Assembly (NCBI RefSeq): GCF_023015805.1 | Contig: NZ_JALKBA010000021.1 | Span: 1 to 61,888, forward strand | Length of the DNA stretch: 61,888 bases | Reading direction: 5' to 3' | Origin: Cellulophaga sp. F20128 | GTDB lineage: Bacteria > Bacteroidota > Bacteroidia > Flavobacteriales > Flavobacteriaceae | In this document: piece after piece, positions 15,686 through 25,400 of the stretch | Layout of the letters: the number at the start of each line of letters is the position of its first letter | How positions within the stretch are numbered: the stretch's first letter is position 1 | Notes under the pieces: model-generated | The model's database searches: none | What the model saw: the letters and a program-made list of their open reading frames with translations, nothing else | Told to the model about the DNA's origin: nothing | Program-made: the position numbers and the translations under genes

Positions 15686-18600
15686 ATGGTTTCATCCTAT
15701 TGCAAAATAATTTATCACACCCTTCTTTTTTGCTTTATTGTGTTGTCTTCATTTTTAGCAAAAGCACAAGAGTCGGCCAACGAAAAACCTTTTTCATTTA
15801 ATAGGTTAACCATTAACGATGGACTATCCCAAAATAGTGTTATTAGTATTGCCCAAGATAGTATAGGCCATTTATGGCTTGCAACCCAAGACGGATTAAA
15901 CAAGTATAACGGTAAAAGCTTTACCTATTACGACAAACAATTTGAAGATATTACGAGACCAACCTTTAGTAAACTAGGTAAAATTTATGTGGATAAAGAA
16001 AAACAGTTATGGATAATCAGCAGCTCAGGAAAACTAGAGCGATATCATCTAAAATCGGATACTTTTCTGCCTATAAAAACCTTTAACAATGTTAGCACTA
16101 TATTTCAGGACAGCAATTTAAATATGTATGTGGGCACCTATGACAATGGATTGTATAGAATTGATGCCACTTCTAAAGATACCCTACAGCTCTTTAGGGC
16201 GAAAGACAAGGAGAAAACGGTCTATGACTTTATTGAAACCAATAGCTCCTTAATTGTTGTAACTTCCAGTTCTATTTTTGAATTTGATCACACTCACTCC
16301 TACAACCCACTCCGTATTACCAATCGTAATAATGCAAACTTTAGTACCTTAGAAAGAGACAAAAACAACACTATATGGCTTGGTACTTTTGGAAAAGGAT
16401 TGTATTATAAACCTGAAAATGAATCGTCTTTTGTAAAATACCAACATGACGGCTTACCGGAAGATTTAAGTATTCAAGATCTCTTAATTGACAAAAATAA
16501 TAGATTATGGATTGCTACCTACGGCAATGGTGCCTATGTGGTAGACCTACAAAACAATACGCTTGCCAATTACAAAGCTGATAAAAACAATCCGTTTGCG
16601 CTTCAGTATAATGATTTACTGTGTTTGTATGAAGATGTTACCGGTATCATTTGGTTAGGATCTGATGGCGCCGGCGCTAATTATTTTGATACACATCTTA
16701 TAAAGTTTAATGTGATTACTAATAATCAAATTCCCAAAAACGTCAACGTGGATGTGGTACGCAGTATTAGTACGGATCATACAAACAATTTATGGATAGG
16801 CACTTCTGGAAAAGGGCTAACCCGTATCAATTTTAAAACCAACGACTTTAAAACTTTTACTACTAAAAATTCCTCACTATCTAGTAATAGGATTATTAGC
16901 CTTTTACACAACACTAATAAATTATGGATTGGACATCAAGGTTTTGGTTTAAATATCCTTGATAATTCTGGAAATTTTCAAACATTTTCTGAAATTTCTG
17001 ACCTAACCATTTGGAGAATTATTAAAGAAAACGATCATCAAAGTTGGTTGTGTACAGAGCAAAATGGCGTTATTTTATTTGATTTAGCCAAGGGAGTAAT
17101 AAAACAATACAACACCAATAATTCATCCCTTCAAACAAATGACATTAAAACCTTGACCAAAGGAGAAAAAGATATTTTATGGCTAGGGACCGAAGATAAT
17201 GGTTTGTACAAATTAAACACAAAAACAGATGCGGTCACCAAGATAGAAACGATTAATGAGAAAATAAAATCCTTGTATTACAACAACCACATTCTTTGGA
17301 TTGGCACCAATGGAAAAGGACTTGAAAAATACAATACAACAAACAACAGCATCCAAATTTTTACCAAGGCTCATGGTTTACCCAACAATGTAATATATGG
17401 CATATTACCAGGCAATCAAGAAGATTTGTGGCTAAGTACAAACTTTGGCATTAGTAAGTTTAGCCCACAAAATAATCATGTTGAAAATTACAGTAAATAT
17501 GATGGTTTACAAGCGCCTGAGTTTAATACAGGGGCCTATCACAAGGATAGCCATGGAAACCTTTATTTTGGAGGCCTAGAGGGCCTTAATTGGTTTAATC
17601 CAAACCAGCTAACCTTTAACCCTATAGCACCAAAAACGATAATTACAAACTTTGAAGTTTATGCCACAGAGCAACCCCTAATCCCAAACAAAGCTTTTAA
17701 GTTTAACGAAAACACGGTTACCTTCACTTTTTCTAGTTTACACTATTCGCAACCTGCACGAAACCAATACAAATATCAATTGGTAAATTACAATTCAAAT
17801 TGGGTTGATGCCGGCAACACAAACAGAGTTCGTTACACAAATTTACCCCCAAGCGATTATACTTTTAATGTAATTTCTAGTAATTATGATGGGGTTTGGA
17901 ACAACACCCCTGCTACCTATTCTTTTACCATTAAACAACCATGGTATCTAAGTACAGTAGCCATTATAGCTTATGTTCTTTTATTTTTAACCAGTATTTC
18001 ATTGATATATACCTATTTAAAATGGCGTTGGCATATGAAAATGCAACTCCAATATGAACTTAAGGAAGTGGAACGATTAAAACAACTCGATGCCTTTAAA
18101 ACTAATTTTTACACCAATGTTTCCCATGAGTTTAAAACCCCGCTTACACTGATTAAAGGTCCTTTAGAAAACCAACTAAAGAATCCTAAAATTTCTAATG
18201 AGGACAGGAATGAATTAGCACTAGCGCAGCGCAATTCTAACCGCCTTTTAAATTTGGTGAATCAATTGCTCGATTTATCATTATTGGAAACTGGGAATTT
18301 AAATTTATCGATAAAAAAAGACAATTTAAACGTTTTATTAAAGCAACTCCTTACCGCTTTTAAGTACAAATCTGAAGAAAAAAATATTACTTTTTCTTTT
18401 AAAATACAGCAGATGACTGAAGCGTGGTACGACAAAGATGTGATGGAGAAAATAGTAACCAACCTTTTAAGTAATGCTGTAAAATATACCCCTGAGAATG
18501 GCAAAATACATTTTGAATCAACCGTAAAACAAGGCCAAATTATAATCACTATCCTAAATAATGGGTGTGTATTAAGCAATGATAAAATTGGCAAACTATT

Positions 18601-19600
18601 TCAACGTTATTATCGGGATGAAACAACCAAAGAAGGGTCTGGCATTGGCCTCTCCTTAGTAAAAGAACTTACCATTTTAAATCACGGGACTATTGTAGCA
18701 CATAAAATGAATGATGATGATATACAGTTTATTGTCACTTTACCCATTGAGCGCTCTTACTTTAATGCTTCTGAGATACTAGAAGACAGTTTAATAATGC
18801 AAGATGTTGATGAGGTGGTTACCACCGAAAACGAAACAACCAACAATGGACAATTGCCGGTATTACTCATCGTTGAGGATGACAAAGAACTTCGCTATTT
18901 TATAAAATCCATTTTTAAAAGTCACTACCAAATTCATGAAGCTATCAATGGGGCACAAGGAATTATCAAAGCCAAAAAAATTATTCCAAACCTCATTATA
19001 AGTGACATTATGATGCCAATCACCGATGGTATAGCATTATGCAATTCCCTAAAACACAATGAACTCACAAGCCATATCCCCATCATTTTGTTAACGGCTA
19101 AAAGTGGAAATAAAAACGAAATTACGGGTTTAAAAACAGGAGCAGATGCCTATTTAACGAAACCATTTAGTACTGAAAAACTAAAATTACAGGTGCGTAA
19201 ACTCATTGAAAGTAGGGAACTACTCCGTAAACATTTTAGTAAAGATTTTACCATTAATCCCCATTTTGAAACTTCTACAACAGAGGTTCAATTTTTAAAT
19301 CGGCTAAAAACAGTTATGGATGGTAATATCATAAATTCAACTTTTACGAGTGAAGAATTTGCTACAGAAATGCATATGAGTAGAACGCAATTGCACCGAA
19401 AACTAAAAGCCATAGTTGGTATGTCTTCTTCTGAATTTATTCGTACGCAACGCTTATTATTGGCAACACAATGGTTAGAAAAATCAGATGCCTCCATTTC
19501 CGAAATTGCCTATGCTGTAGGTTTTAATACGCCCTCGTATTTTATAAAGTGTTTTAAAGAAACCTATAAGTGTACTCCAGCAGAATACTTACTACAATAG
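15686..19600 (+). CDS. Hybrid two-component system (propeller sensor, kinase, receiver, AraC output)
   Basis: A 1304-residue one-protein signalling system. Order: signal peptide (1-27); periplasmic regulator-propeller repeats (about 30-690, many LWLGT/IWIGTxGKG motifs); Y_Y_Y domain (about 690-750); one membrane helix (about 753-777); histidine-kinase dimerisation domain with VSHEFKTPLT (His814); ATPase domain with NLLSNAVKYTPENG and GSGIGLSLVK; receiver domain (about 1056-1170) with phosphoacceptor Asp1107 in IISDIMMP and Lys in YLTKPF; and AraC-type DNA-binding domain (about 1200-1304). The ATPase G1 motif reads ILNNG, with Asn where many kinases have Asp. Such hybrids usually sense glycan fragments and activate nearby uptake genes. 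No SusC/SusD or glycoside hydrolase lies here, so ligand and targets are unknown. Confidence 0.93.
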   Translation: MVSSYCKIIYHTLLFCFIVLSSFLAKAQESANEKPFSFNRLTINDGLSQNSVISIAQDSIGHLWLATQDGLNKYNGKSFTYYDKQFEDITRPTFSKLGKIYVDKEKQLWIISSSGKLERYHLKSDTFLPIKTFNNVSTIFQDSNLNMYVGTYDNGLYRIDATSKDTLQLFRAKDKEKTVYDFIETNSSLIVVTSSSIFEFDHTHSYNPLRITNRNNANFSTLERDKNNTIWLGTFGKGLYYKPENESSFVKYQHDGLPEDLSIQDLLIDKNNRLWIATYGNGAYVVDLQNNTLANYKADKNNPFALQYNDLLCLYEDVTGIIWLGSDGAGANYFDTHLIKFNVITNNQIPKNVNVDVVRSISTDHTNNLWIGTSGKGLTRINFKTNDFKTFTTKNSSLSSNRIISLLHNTNKLWIGHQGFGLNILDNSGNFQTFSEISDLTIWRIIKENDHQSWLCTEQNGVILFDLAKGVIKQYNTNNSSLQTNDIKTLTKGEKDILWLGTEDNGLYKLNTKTDAVTKIETINEKIKSLYYNNHILWIGTNGKGLEKYNTTNNSIQIFTKAHGLPNNVIYGILPGNQEDLWLSTNFGISKFSPQNNHVENYSKYDGLQAPEFNTGAYHKDSHGNLYFGGLEGLNWFNPNQLTFNPIAPKTIITNFEVYATEQPLIPNKAFKFNENTVTFTFSSLHYSQPARNQYKYQLVNYNSNWVDAGNTNRVRYTNLPPSDYTFNVISSNYDGVWNNTPATYSFTIKQPWYLSTVAIIAYVLLFLTSISLIYTYLKWRWHMKMQLQYELKEVERLKQLDAFKTNFYTNVSHEFKTPLTLIKGPLENQLKNPKISNEDRNELALAQRNSNRLLNLVNQLLDLSLLETGNLNLSIKKDNLNVLLKQLLTAFKYKSEEKNITFSFKIQQMTEAWYDKDVMEKIVTNLLSNAVKYTPENGKIHFESTVKQGQIIITILNNGCVLSNDKIGKLFQRYYRDETTKEGSGIGLSLVKELTILNHGTIVAHKMNDDDIQFIVTLPIERSYFNASEILEDSLIMQDVDEVVTTENETTNNGQLPVLLIVEDDKELRYFIKSIFKSHYQIHEAINGAQGIIKAKKIIPNLIISDIMMPITDGIALCNSLKHNELTSHIPIILLTAKSGNKNEITGLKTGADAYLTKPFSTEKLKLQVRKLIESRELLRKHFSKDFTINPHFETSTTEVQFLNRLKTVMDGNIINSTFTSEEFATEMHMSRTQLHRKLKAIVGMSSSEFIRTQRLLLATQWLEKSDASISEIAYAVGFNTPSYFIKCFKETYKCTPAEYLLQ

Positions 19601-19639
19601 AAAGTTAATATACCTATTTCAGCGCCTTAATTTCCATGC

Positions 19640-19674
19640 AACATATCTTGCATACTTTGAAACATGCCTTGCAT
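19640..19674. promoter_or_regulatory. Paired 14-bp direct repeats, possible AraC-type site
   Basis: AACATATCTTGCAT (19640-19653) and AACATGCCTTGCAT (19661-19674) agree at 12 of 14 positions and are spaced 21 bp, two helical turns, as AraC-type activators prefer. They lie 40 nt after the hybrid regulator gene and upstream of a plus-strand run of genes. They could be its target site, but this is inference. Confidence 0.3.
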
Positions 19675-19746
19675 CCTTCTTGTTCACTTTCCTATAATTT
19701 CACACTACAGTTAAACGCAATAGTCTATTTATAACCTCATTTTAAG

Positions 19747-19875
19747 ATGACAAACACGCCAAAGCCAAAGGTTGAAAATATTTACATCAACATTGACCAT
19801 CTAAAAAAAGGGAGGTACAAATTCAAAATACTATTGAATAATAAAATCGTAAAAACAATTACACTGATAAAATGA
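19747..19875 (+). CDS. Very small hypothetical protein
   Basis: A 42-codon frame (MTNTPKPKVENIYINIDHLK...) with a basic, strand-forming composition (KGRYKFKILLNNKIVKTITL). The composition is protein-like and resembles the short repeat-like ends of flavobacterial proteins, but I cannot name it. It could be a real small protein or the residue of a larger gene. There is no clear promoter. Confidence 0.35.
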   Translation: MTNTPKPKVENIYINIDHLKKGRYKFKILLNNKIVKTITLIK

Positions 19876-19946
19876 AAATCTCATTTTCAAAAGAGACCCA
19901 TAAACAGCCTACGAAGTGTAAACAACAAAGGACTTTTGAAGGTGAA

Positions 19947-19970
19947 GGGATAAGGGATAAGGGATAAGGG
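19947..19970. repeat. Heptanucleotide tandem repeat
   Basis: Three perfect GGGATAA units followed by GGG. It lies in non-coding DNA 46 nt before the next gene. Possibly slippage-prone; no function is evident. Confidence 0.6.
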
Positions 19971-20015
19971 AAATAATTTTCCCAAATCAATAAATGTCAT
20001 AATTACCTATAATTA

Positions 20016-20279
20016 ATGATTACTAAAAATGAAAATACTATGAAAAAGGAACTAGAACAAACGAGAAAGAACCTAGAGAATCCGGTAAAAACGGATGGAA
20101 CAGTTCTGGAAATTATGGCCCAAACCGCTATAATAGGACTCTTTATTGCATTTATTACTACCAAAGAAAATAAGAATGAATTTGTCAAGGTTCACAGTAA
20201 GGAATTATTGGAATTGGTACTTACCGGTATGGCCGTATTGGGGTTAAGTATGATATTATTATCCCTATTCTCATTTTAG
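20016..20279 (+). CDS. Small hypothetical membrane protein
   Basis: An 87-residue protein with an amphipathic N-terminus, one hydrophobic segment (about 33-48, MAQTAIIGLFIAFITT) and a second C-terminal membrane helix (about 66-87, VLTGMAVLGLSMILLSLFSF) separated by a charged loop. No known family is recognised. ATG 20016 is taken as start; the ATG at 20040 (MKKELEQ) is equally plausible. It opens a same-strand run of genes of unknown function. Location is predicted to be the inner membrane. Confidence 0.6.
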   Translation: MITKNENTMKKELEQTRKNLENPVKTDGTVLEIMAQTAIIGLFIAFITTKENKNEFVKVHSKELLELVLTGMAVLGLSMILLSLFSF

Positions 20280-20329
20280 TCACCCAAGAAGAGCACGTTT
20301 AAATTAAGAACAATTAATTTTTAAATAAA

Positions 20330-21121
20330 ATGAAAACAAAAATTATACTACTGTTACTTATTGGTTCATTTATAAGCGGGAATGCTGAAGCACAAATTTT
20401 TAAAGAATTAGTAAAGGCCGTTGGTAAAAAGGATAAAAAAGAACCAGATACTTCAAAGGCCAAAAATAAAGGCATGGACGAAAAAGTCATGAACATTTTT
20501 GGTGGTGGTATGGAAGGCCTACCAGAAACCTATTCGTTTAGCTACATCATAAACATGCAAATAACATCAAATAAGGATGAAACAACATTGCACTATTATG
20601 TAGCGCCCAATGCCACTTATTTTGGCAATGCCATACCACAAGACCATGTAAATAGTGTAGTAGTATACGATATGGAAAATGAAGCTATGGTTACTTTCAT
20701 GGACGATGGCAAACAAAAAATGGCGATGACTATGCGTCTGCCCTTTTCTGACAAAAAAATGCAGGTTATGCTAAAAAAAGAAGCAGATGATACTATGAAG
20801 AATGGCAATATTATACCGCTTCCGGATAAAACAATATTGGGATTTAACTGTAAAGGATATCAAATTGCCGATAAGGATGGTGTAAGTAAAATTTGGTTTA
20901 CTAATGAAGCTCCGGTAAGCTTTGTAGGGATGTTTGCTAGTGCAGATAAAATGCCTAAAAACCTAGATGGTGCTATGATCCCATTTGGACCAAAATCAAT
21001 GATGTTGGAAATGGAATACACCTCAAACAAAAAGAAAAAAGATAATATGCGCATGCTTTGTACCGGAATTGAAGAGAAGAATTTTGCTATAGAACGCAAA
21101 GATTATAAAACAGGTTTATAA
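20330..21121 (+). CDS. Secreted DUF4412-like protein
   Basis: A 263-residue protein with a signal peptide (1-21, ending GNAEAQ), a Lys-rich linker and a domain resembling DUF4412, a periplasmic family of unknown function in Bacteroidota (relatives often show the pattern of small-molecule or lipid-binding folds). Visible family features are a long anti-parallel strand pattern, methionine-rich stretches (VTFMDDGKQKMAMTMRLPF) and the segment KTILGFNCKGYQIADKDG. It ends EERKDYKTGL-like with a charged tail. The next gene follows by 31 nt, so both are probably co-transcribed. Confidence 0.65.
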   Translation: MKTKIILLLLIGSFISGNAEAQIFKELVKAVGKKDKKEPDTSKAKNKGMDEKVMNIFGGGMEGLPETYSFSYIINMQITSNKDETTLHYYVAPNATYFGNAIPQDHVNSVVVYDMENEAMVTFMDDGKQKMAMTMRLPFSDKKMQVMLKKEADDTMKNGNIIPLPDKTILGFNCKGYQIADKDGVSKIWFTNEAPVSFVGMFASADKMPKNLDGAMIPFGPKSMMLEMEYTSNKKKKDNMRMLCTGIEEKNFAIERKDYKTGL

Positions 21122-21152
21122 GTATTATAAAACAATTTTAAAATTTAACATC

Positions 21153-22028
21153 ATGAGAAAAATAGCTTTCAGAACAATTGCATTCCTACTTTTTTCTTCC
21201 ACTTTATTGGCGCAAGATTTTGGGGATATATTGAATGCAGCAAAAGATGCTTTTGGAGAATCTAAAGTCGCTGCAAAAGAGCAAGCAGACACAGATGCAA
21301 ATTGGGATACTACTATGAAAGAAATAGAAAAAAAAATTGAAGATCCAGAGTTTAAAAAATTGGCGTCTGATTTTTCCGAAGCCCTAGCTAAATTTTCAGA
21401 GGAGTCACAGACAGGCAAGTGTTTACAAATAATGGGGGCTTATGTTGAAATGTTAGCATACTGTGATATGAAGGCCGAAACTGAACCAAACCCATGTAAA
21501 CGTAAGGATTGGTTGGGTATAGAATCCTTGGTTCTTTTTGCGGGTACTTCTATTAATTACTGCCCTCAAGAATTTTATGGGATGTCTAATGATGGAAGTG
21601 TAGATTACGATAGTATGATGGAATATGAAAAAAAGATTGGGAACTACTTTTTTGGGAACTACTTTCTTGAGAACTATAAAAAATTCAATAATCAAAAGGA
21701 AGAAATCATGCCTGAAATATACAATGAGTTTGCTAGAAAACATAACGGAAAAATGTGGAAAGACTTAACAGAAGAAGCACAAATTTCAGTCAAAAACTAT
21801 GTGGAAGCTCTTGTAGATGATGAATTGGAAGATTTTGTAGCGAAAGACCCTCATTTACAGCTGTTCAACAAATTTTTAAAAGCTAATCATCAATTAGGAT
21901 TAATAAGTACGAGTTCTGAACAACTTATTGTTGATTTTGTAGGCAATATGTTCAACCCTGAGTTTCTCATTAAAAAAACCTTAGAAATAGCTAATAAGAA
22001 CTCTGCTATTAAATGCAGAACGAACTAG
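21153..22028 (+). CDS. Secreted hypothetical protein
   Basis: A 291-residue protein with a signal peptide (about 1-17, ending STLLAQ) and a mostly helical, acidic mature part. Cysteines occur at about 90, 104, 116, 135 and near the C-terminus (KCRTN), with a CDMKAETEPNPCKRKD stretch that suggests disulfides in the periplasm or outside. No family is recognised. It sits 31 nt after the DUF4412-like gene and 104 nt before another secreted protein, so it may belong to one functional group with them. There is no repeat, lipobox or anchoring domain. Confidence 0.6.
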   Translation: MRKIAFRTIAFLLFSSTLLAQDFGDILNAAKDAFGESKVAAKEQADTDANWDTTMKEIEKKIEDPEFKKLASDFSEALAKFSEESQTGKCLQIMGAYVEMLAYCDMKAETEPNPCKRKDWLGIESLVLFAGTSINYCPQEFYGMSNDGSVDYDSMMEYEKKIGNYFFGNYFLENYKKFNNQKEEIMPEIYNEFARKHNGKMWKDLTEEAQISVKNYVEALVDDELEDFVAKDPHLQLFNKFLKANHQLGLISTSSEQLIVDFVGNMFNPEFLIKKTLEIANKNSAIKCRTN

Positions 22029-22132
22029 TTGTAATTAGTTTTATTCATTTAAAACCATCAAAAAGGCATAAATAAGCACATTAAGAGGGTTGACGTCAAT
22101 GATTGATAATAAACAGCAAAAAAAGAAAAAAA

Positions 22133-24163
22133 ATGAGAACACTACATTTTATTACAATACTACTGTGCCTTTTGATGAGCACTATTGTTGAGGCACAAAC
22201 GTTCCAAGACAATATTACTAATGAACCAATGGGAGAATTTCCCAGCAAATGGGATGTGGTTGCTGGGATGGCTACTGTAGATCAATTAGGTGGTACTAAT
22301 GCTATAAGTATTATGCATGGAGGTATAATTATGCCAATAGTTAATGACCAAACGAACAACTATCTGGGTGATGATTTTACTGTAGAGTTTGATATGTTTT
22401 TTGGAAAAACTTCATCCATTTATGGTCAACGTATTTTAATAAGACTTTGGGAAGGTTCACGTGGGTATCGAGAGGGTGACATTTCTTATCAGCCAATAAC
22501 TTTAAAACGTGATGGGTTGGAAACTAATTGGGCTGATCCACAATCAGGTGCTGCCAAAAACTACTTAAAAGAACTATACACTTTAGAACCTATTTGGCGT
22601 CATGTGAAAATAGAACATAATGCTGGAAAACTTAAGATATATGTTGATCAAAATTTGTTGCTAAACATCTCAAGGTTTAAAATGCAACCTTCTATGATTT
22701 CCATTGGTGGCGGTATTAATGACTCTCAAAATCCTGCAAAAGTGGGGATTAAAAATGTTATTATAACGGACTTAGGCGAAGCACAAATAGGAGAAACAGA
22801 AAAAAACTTACAAAATGGCACAAAAATTATCATCATCGTTGATAAAACGACTAAAAAAGTACAGAACATAGAATTGTTTGAAACTATGAAAGATCCTGTA
22901 CTGGTGGCTGAAAAATACCCAAATAGCATCTTGCATCAAGGAATGTTATATGGCAATTATACCTTAGTTCCTAATAGTGATGCCGTTTTAGCATTCAATA
23001 CTAATGAGAATTTTATTCCAGGCGATACTTTCATTCCTAGCGCACAATTCACTAAAAACTTTGAATTTCTTCCATTAAAAGGGGCCAAAAGTTTTATGTT
23101 GGGAAATCAATTCATTCCAGGGGACCAATTCATTCCAGGTGACCAATTCATTGCCGGTGATACATTTAATTTTGGTTCCATCAACACCAAAATACTACAA
23201 AACAATAATGGTATGGTATTTTTTAAATCGGCGTCATCTAATCCATCGTCTGGCTATAGTGTAACTAAACTTCCTGAAAAGACCGTTAATAAAAATACTG
23301 ACCGATTTCCGGATCCAAAAGAGGATACAACAGATAACACTTCTAACACTGTATTTGACCCAACTAAAACCCACGAAGATGAAATAATGGACGCAACCAT
23401 TGAAGTTCCTGAGCTGGTAGGACCTATTGATACTTCTATCATACCTCAAATTATACCAACAAAACCCATAGAAAAACCAATTAAGTTAAAAGTGACGCTT
23501 ACTGATTTGGTGTGTATAAAAAAGCGAGGGTCTAAAGATGTTGAATATGAATTTTTTCAATCCATTAATTATACAACAAATGATACTGATAAAATTGCAA
23601 TAGAAAAATTATATGGTAACAAAAAAATAAAAAATCATTGCATTGAAGATGTAGGATCAATATGTATTCAATTTAAAGACAATACACTAGCACATCCAAA
23701 AGGTTCTGGTGACTCTCAACAAATAGCCCTATCTCAAACAGGCAAAAAGGAAAGTAATATTATGAATGCTTTAATTTTTGAAATATCACCACAAGAGATT
23801 TCTGATACATCTGCAAAATTTTTAATTAAAAGTTGTTTAAACGACTATGGTTCAGGAAGTTTATTCTCTGATGTTAAGAATCTATACAACTCATACATCG
23901 AAGTTGATATCTATCACATTTTAACAGATTTAATATTAGCAAAAGAAAGTAAAAATTTAGAAGGCTTTACGGTACCCTTTCACGACCCAGAAATAATGAA
24001 AGCTAAATATGGCTTGTTTAAAACTTACGATAGTGGTCCTAATGCAAAGTTATGGGTAAGACAAGTAGGCAAAACCTTAGAAGGCCCTATTTCTTTAGGT
24101 AACACATCTGATAATAATGGTTTGCGTGCTGCTGCTTGGATAAAATTTGAAATACTTGATTAA
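22133..24163 (+). CDS. Secreted protein with LamG-like N-terminal domain and FIPGDQ repeats
   Basis: A 676-residue protein. The ATG at 22133 gives a clean signal peptide (about 1-22, ending IVEAQ); the longer TTG frame from 22103 adds only a basic leader. Residues about 22-215 (DNITNEPMGEFPSKWDVV, VEFDMFFG...) resemble the concanavalin-like domain found at the front of flavobacterial OmpA-type proteins, but no OmpA domain follows. Around 300-345 a short strand repeat occurs four or five times (FIPGDTFIPSAQF, NQFIPGDQFIPGDQFIAGD). The C-terminal 200 residues contain cysteines and a possible jelly-roll (calcium channel-toxin-like folds cannot be excluded). There is no type IX C-terminal signal. 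Function unknown. Confidence 0.6.
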   Translation: MRTLHFITILLCLLMSTIVEAQTFQDNITNEPMGEFPSKWDVVAGMATVDQLGGTNAISIMHGGIIMPIVNDQTNNYLGDDFTVEFDMFFGKTSSIYGQRILIRLWEGSRGYREGDISYQPITLKRDGLETNWADPQSGAAKNYLKELYTLEPIWRHVKIEHNAGKLKIYVDQNLLLNISRFKMQPSMISIGGGINDSQNPAKVGIKNVIITDLGEAQIGETEKNLQNGTKIIIIVDKTTKKVQNIELFETMKDPVLVAEKYPNSILHQGMLYGNYTLVPNSDAVLAFNTNENFIPGDTFIPSAQFTKNFEFLPLKGAKSFMLGNQFIPGDQFIPGDQFIAGDTFNFGSINTKILQNNNGMVFFKSASSNPSSGYSVTKLPEKTVNKNTDRFPDPKEDTTDNTSNTVFDPTKTHEDEIMDATIEVPELVGPIDTSIIPQIIPTKPIEKPIKLKVTLTDLVCIKKRGSKDVEYEFFQSINYTTNDTDKIAIEKLYGNKKIKNHCIEDVGSICIQFKDNTLAHPKGSGDSQQIALSQTGKKESNIMNALIFEISPQEISDTSAKFLIKSCLNDYGSGSLFSDVKNLYNSYIEVDIYHILTDLILAKESKNLEGFTVPFHDPEIMKAKYGLFKTYDSGPNAKLWVRQVGKTLEGPISLGNTSDNNGLRAAAWIKFEILD

Positions 24164-24251
24164 GTTTATAATACATCTCATATAGTACTTGTATGCCTTT
24201 TTTAGGATAACTAATATAGCCGCACCATTATTTAAGACTAAACCTTTCACT

Positions 24252-25202
24252 ATGAAAACAATTTTTAACCATTTAGGAATTAAAATTTTCTTGATCAGCT
24301 TTTTTTTTATCAGCTGTAAAACAGAAAAAAAATCAGATGAACTACAGAAAAAAATACCACTTGTAAATGAAAATGTAATTACGGTGGTGACACAAAACAT
24401 GGAGTTTCAAATGGTAGATACCATCCCTTCTGGTTGGAACACCTTTGTGTATAAAAACGAATCGAATGAAACGCATTTCTTTTTGTTGGATAAATACCCT
24501 GAAGAGAAAACTATTGAAAATACCCTAACCGATGTAGCTCCCGTTTTTGCAGAAGGGATGGATTTGATTAACAATGGAAAATCTCAAGAGGGCTTTGCGG
24601 TATTTAATAAGTTACCACCGTGGTATTTTGAAATCGTTTTTTATGGTGGTGTAGGACTGATTGCTCCTAAACATACGGCAACTACAACCGTTAAATTAGA
24701 TCCTGGCTATTATATTATGGAATGCTATGTTAAAATGCCAAATGGGAAGTTTCACACTTTAATGGGAATGGCGAAACCCGTCATTGTAACAGAGGAAGAT
24801 AGTGGTAACACCCCACCAGAGGCCACAGTAAATATTACACTTTCTGGTGAAACTGGAATATCTTATGACAAACCTATTACAACAGGGAAACAGGTTTTTT
24901 CTATTTTGGTAAAAGATCAAAAACCACATGAAAATTTTATATGGCATGATGTCAATTTAGTAAAACTAGAAGATGCTGTCACTGAAGAAACCTTAGAAGC
25001 TTGGATGGATTGGTCTCACCCTAAAGGGTTAATTACACCCGTGCCAAAAGGGCTTACTTTTTTAGGCGGGGTTAACGATATGCCCACAGGAAGTACAGGA
25101 TATTTTACGGTTAATTTAAAACCTGGTAAGTATGCACTTGTGTCAGAAGTACCTAATACAATTCGTAAAAATATGTTAAAGACATTTACCATAGCGAATT
25201 AA
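24252..25202 (+). CDS. Hypothetical lipoprotein
   Basis: A 316-residue lipoprotein. The ATG at 24252 is chosen because it places a signal sequence directly before the lipobox FFFISCK (Cys at about residue 22); the upstream start at 24189 would bury it. The mature part has two cupredoxin-like or immunoglobulin-like segments: VPSGWNTFVYKNESNETHFF in the first half, where plastocyanin-type folds have the same strand order, and a repeat of the motif in the second half (FTVNLKPGKYALVSEVPN). No copper ligand set is complete. It is 198 nt upstream of the phosphonate-type operon and may or may not belong to it. Exact function unknown. Confidence 0.6.
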   Translation: MKTIFNHLGIKIFLISFFFISCKTEKKSDELQKKIPLVNENVITVVTQNMEFQMVDTIPSGWNTFVYKNESNETHFFLLDKYPEEKTIENTLTDVAPVFAEGMDLINNGKSQEGFAVFNKLPPWYFEIVFYGGVGLIAPKHTATTTVKLDPGYYIMECYVKMPNGKFHTLMGMAKPVIVTEEDSGNTPPEATVNITLSGETGISYDKPITTGKQVFSILVKDQKPHENFIWHDVNLVKLEDAVTEETLEAWMDWSHPKGLITPVPKGLTFLGGVNDMPTGSTGYFTVNLKPGKYALVSEVPNTIRKNMLKTFTIAN

Positions 25203-25400
25203 TAATAATCATGATGGACAAAATTGAATATAAAAATGGATTAAAGCGATAAAAAAACGACTTCTCATTAACGATATCCTTACAATTAAGCTGCTTTTTA
25301 ATAAAAATTTCATAACACTGTAAATCTTCTAATAAGTTAAAATTAGCATTTATTTGTCACTGTCTAAAACAGGCTATTAATCAAAAATTTTAATTTATTA

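Noticed and set aside
22103-22132. Longer TTG start for the LamG-like protein
   Set aside because: It only adds a basic leader before a normal signal peptide beginning at ATG 22133.
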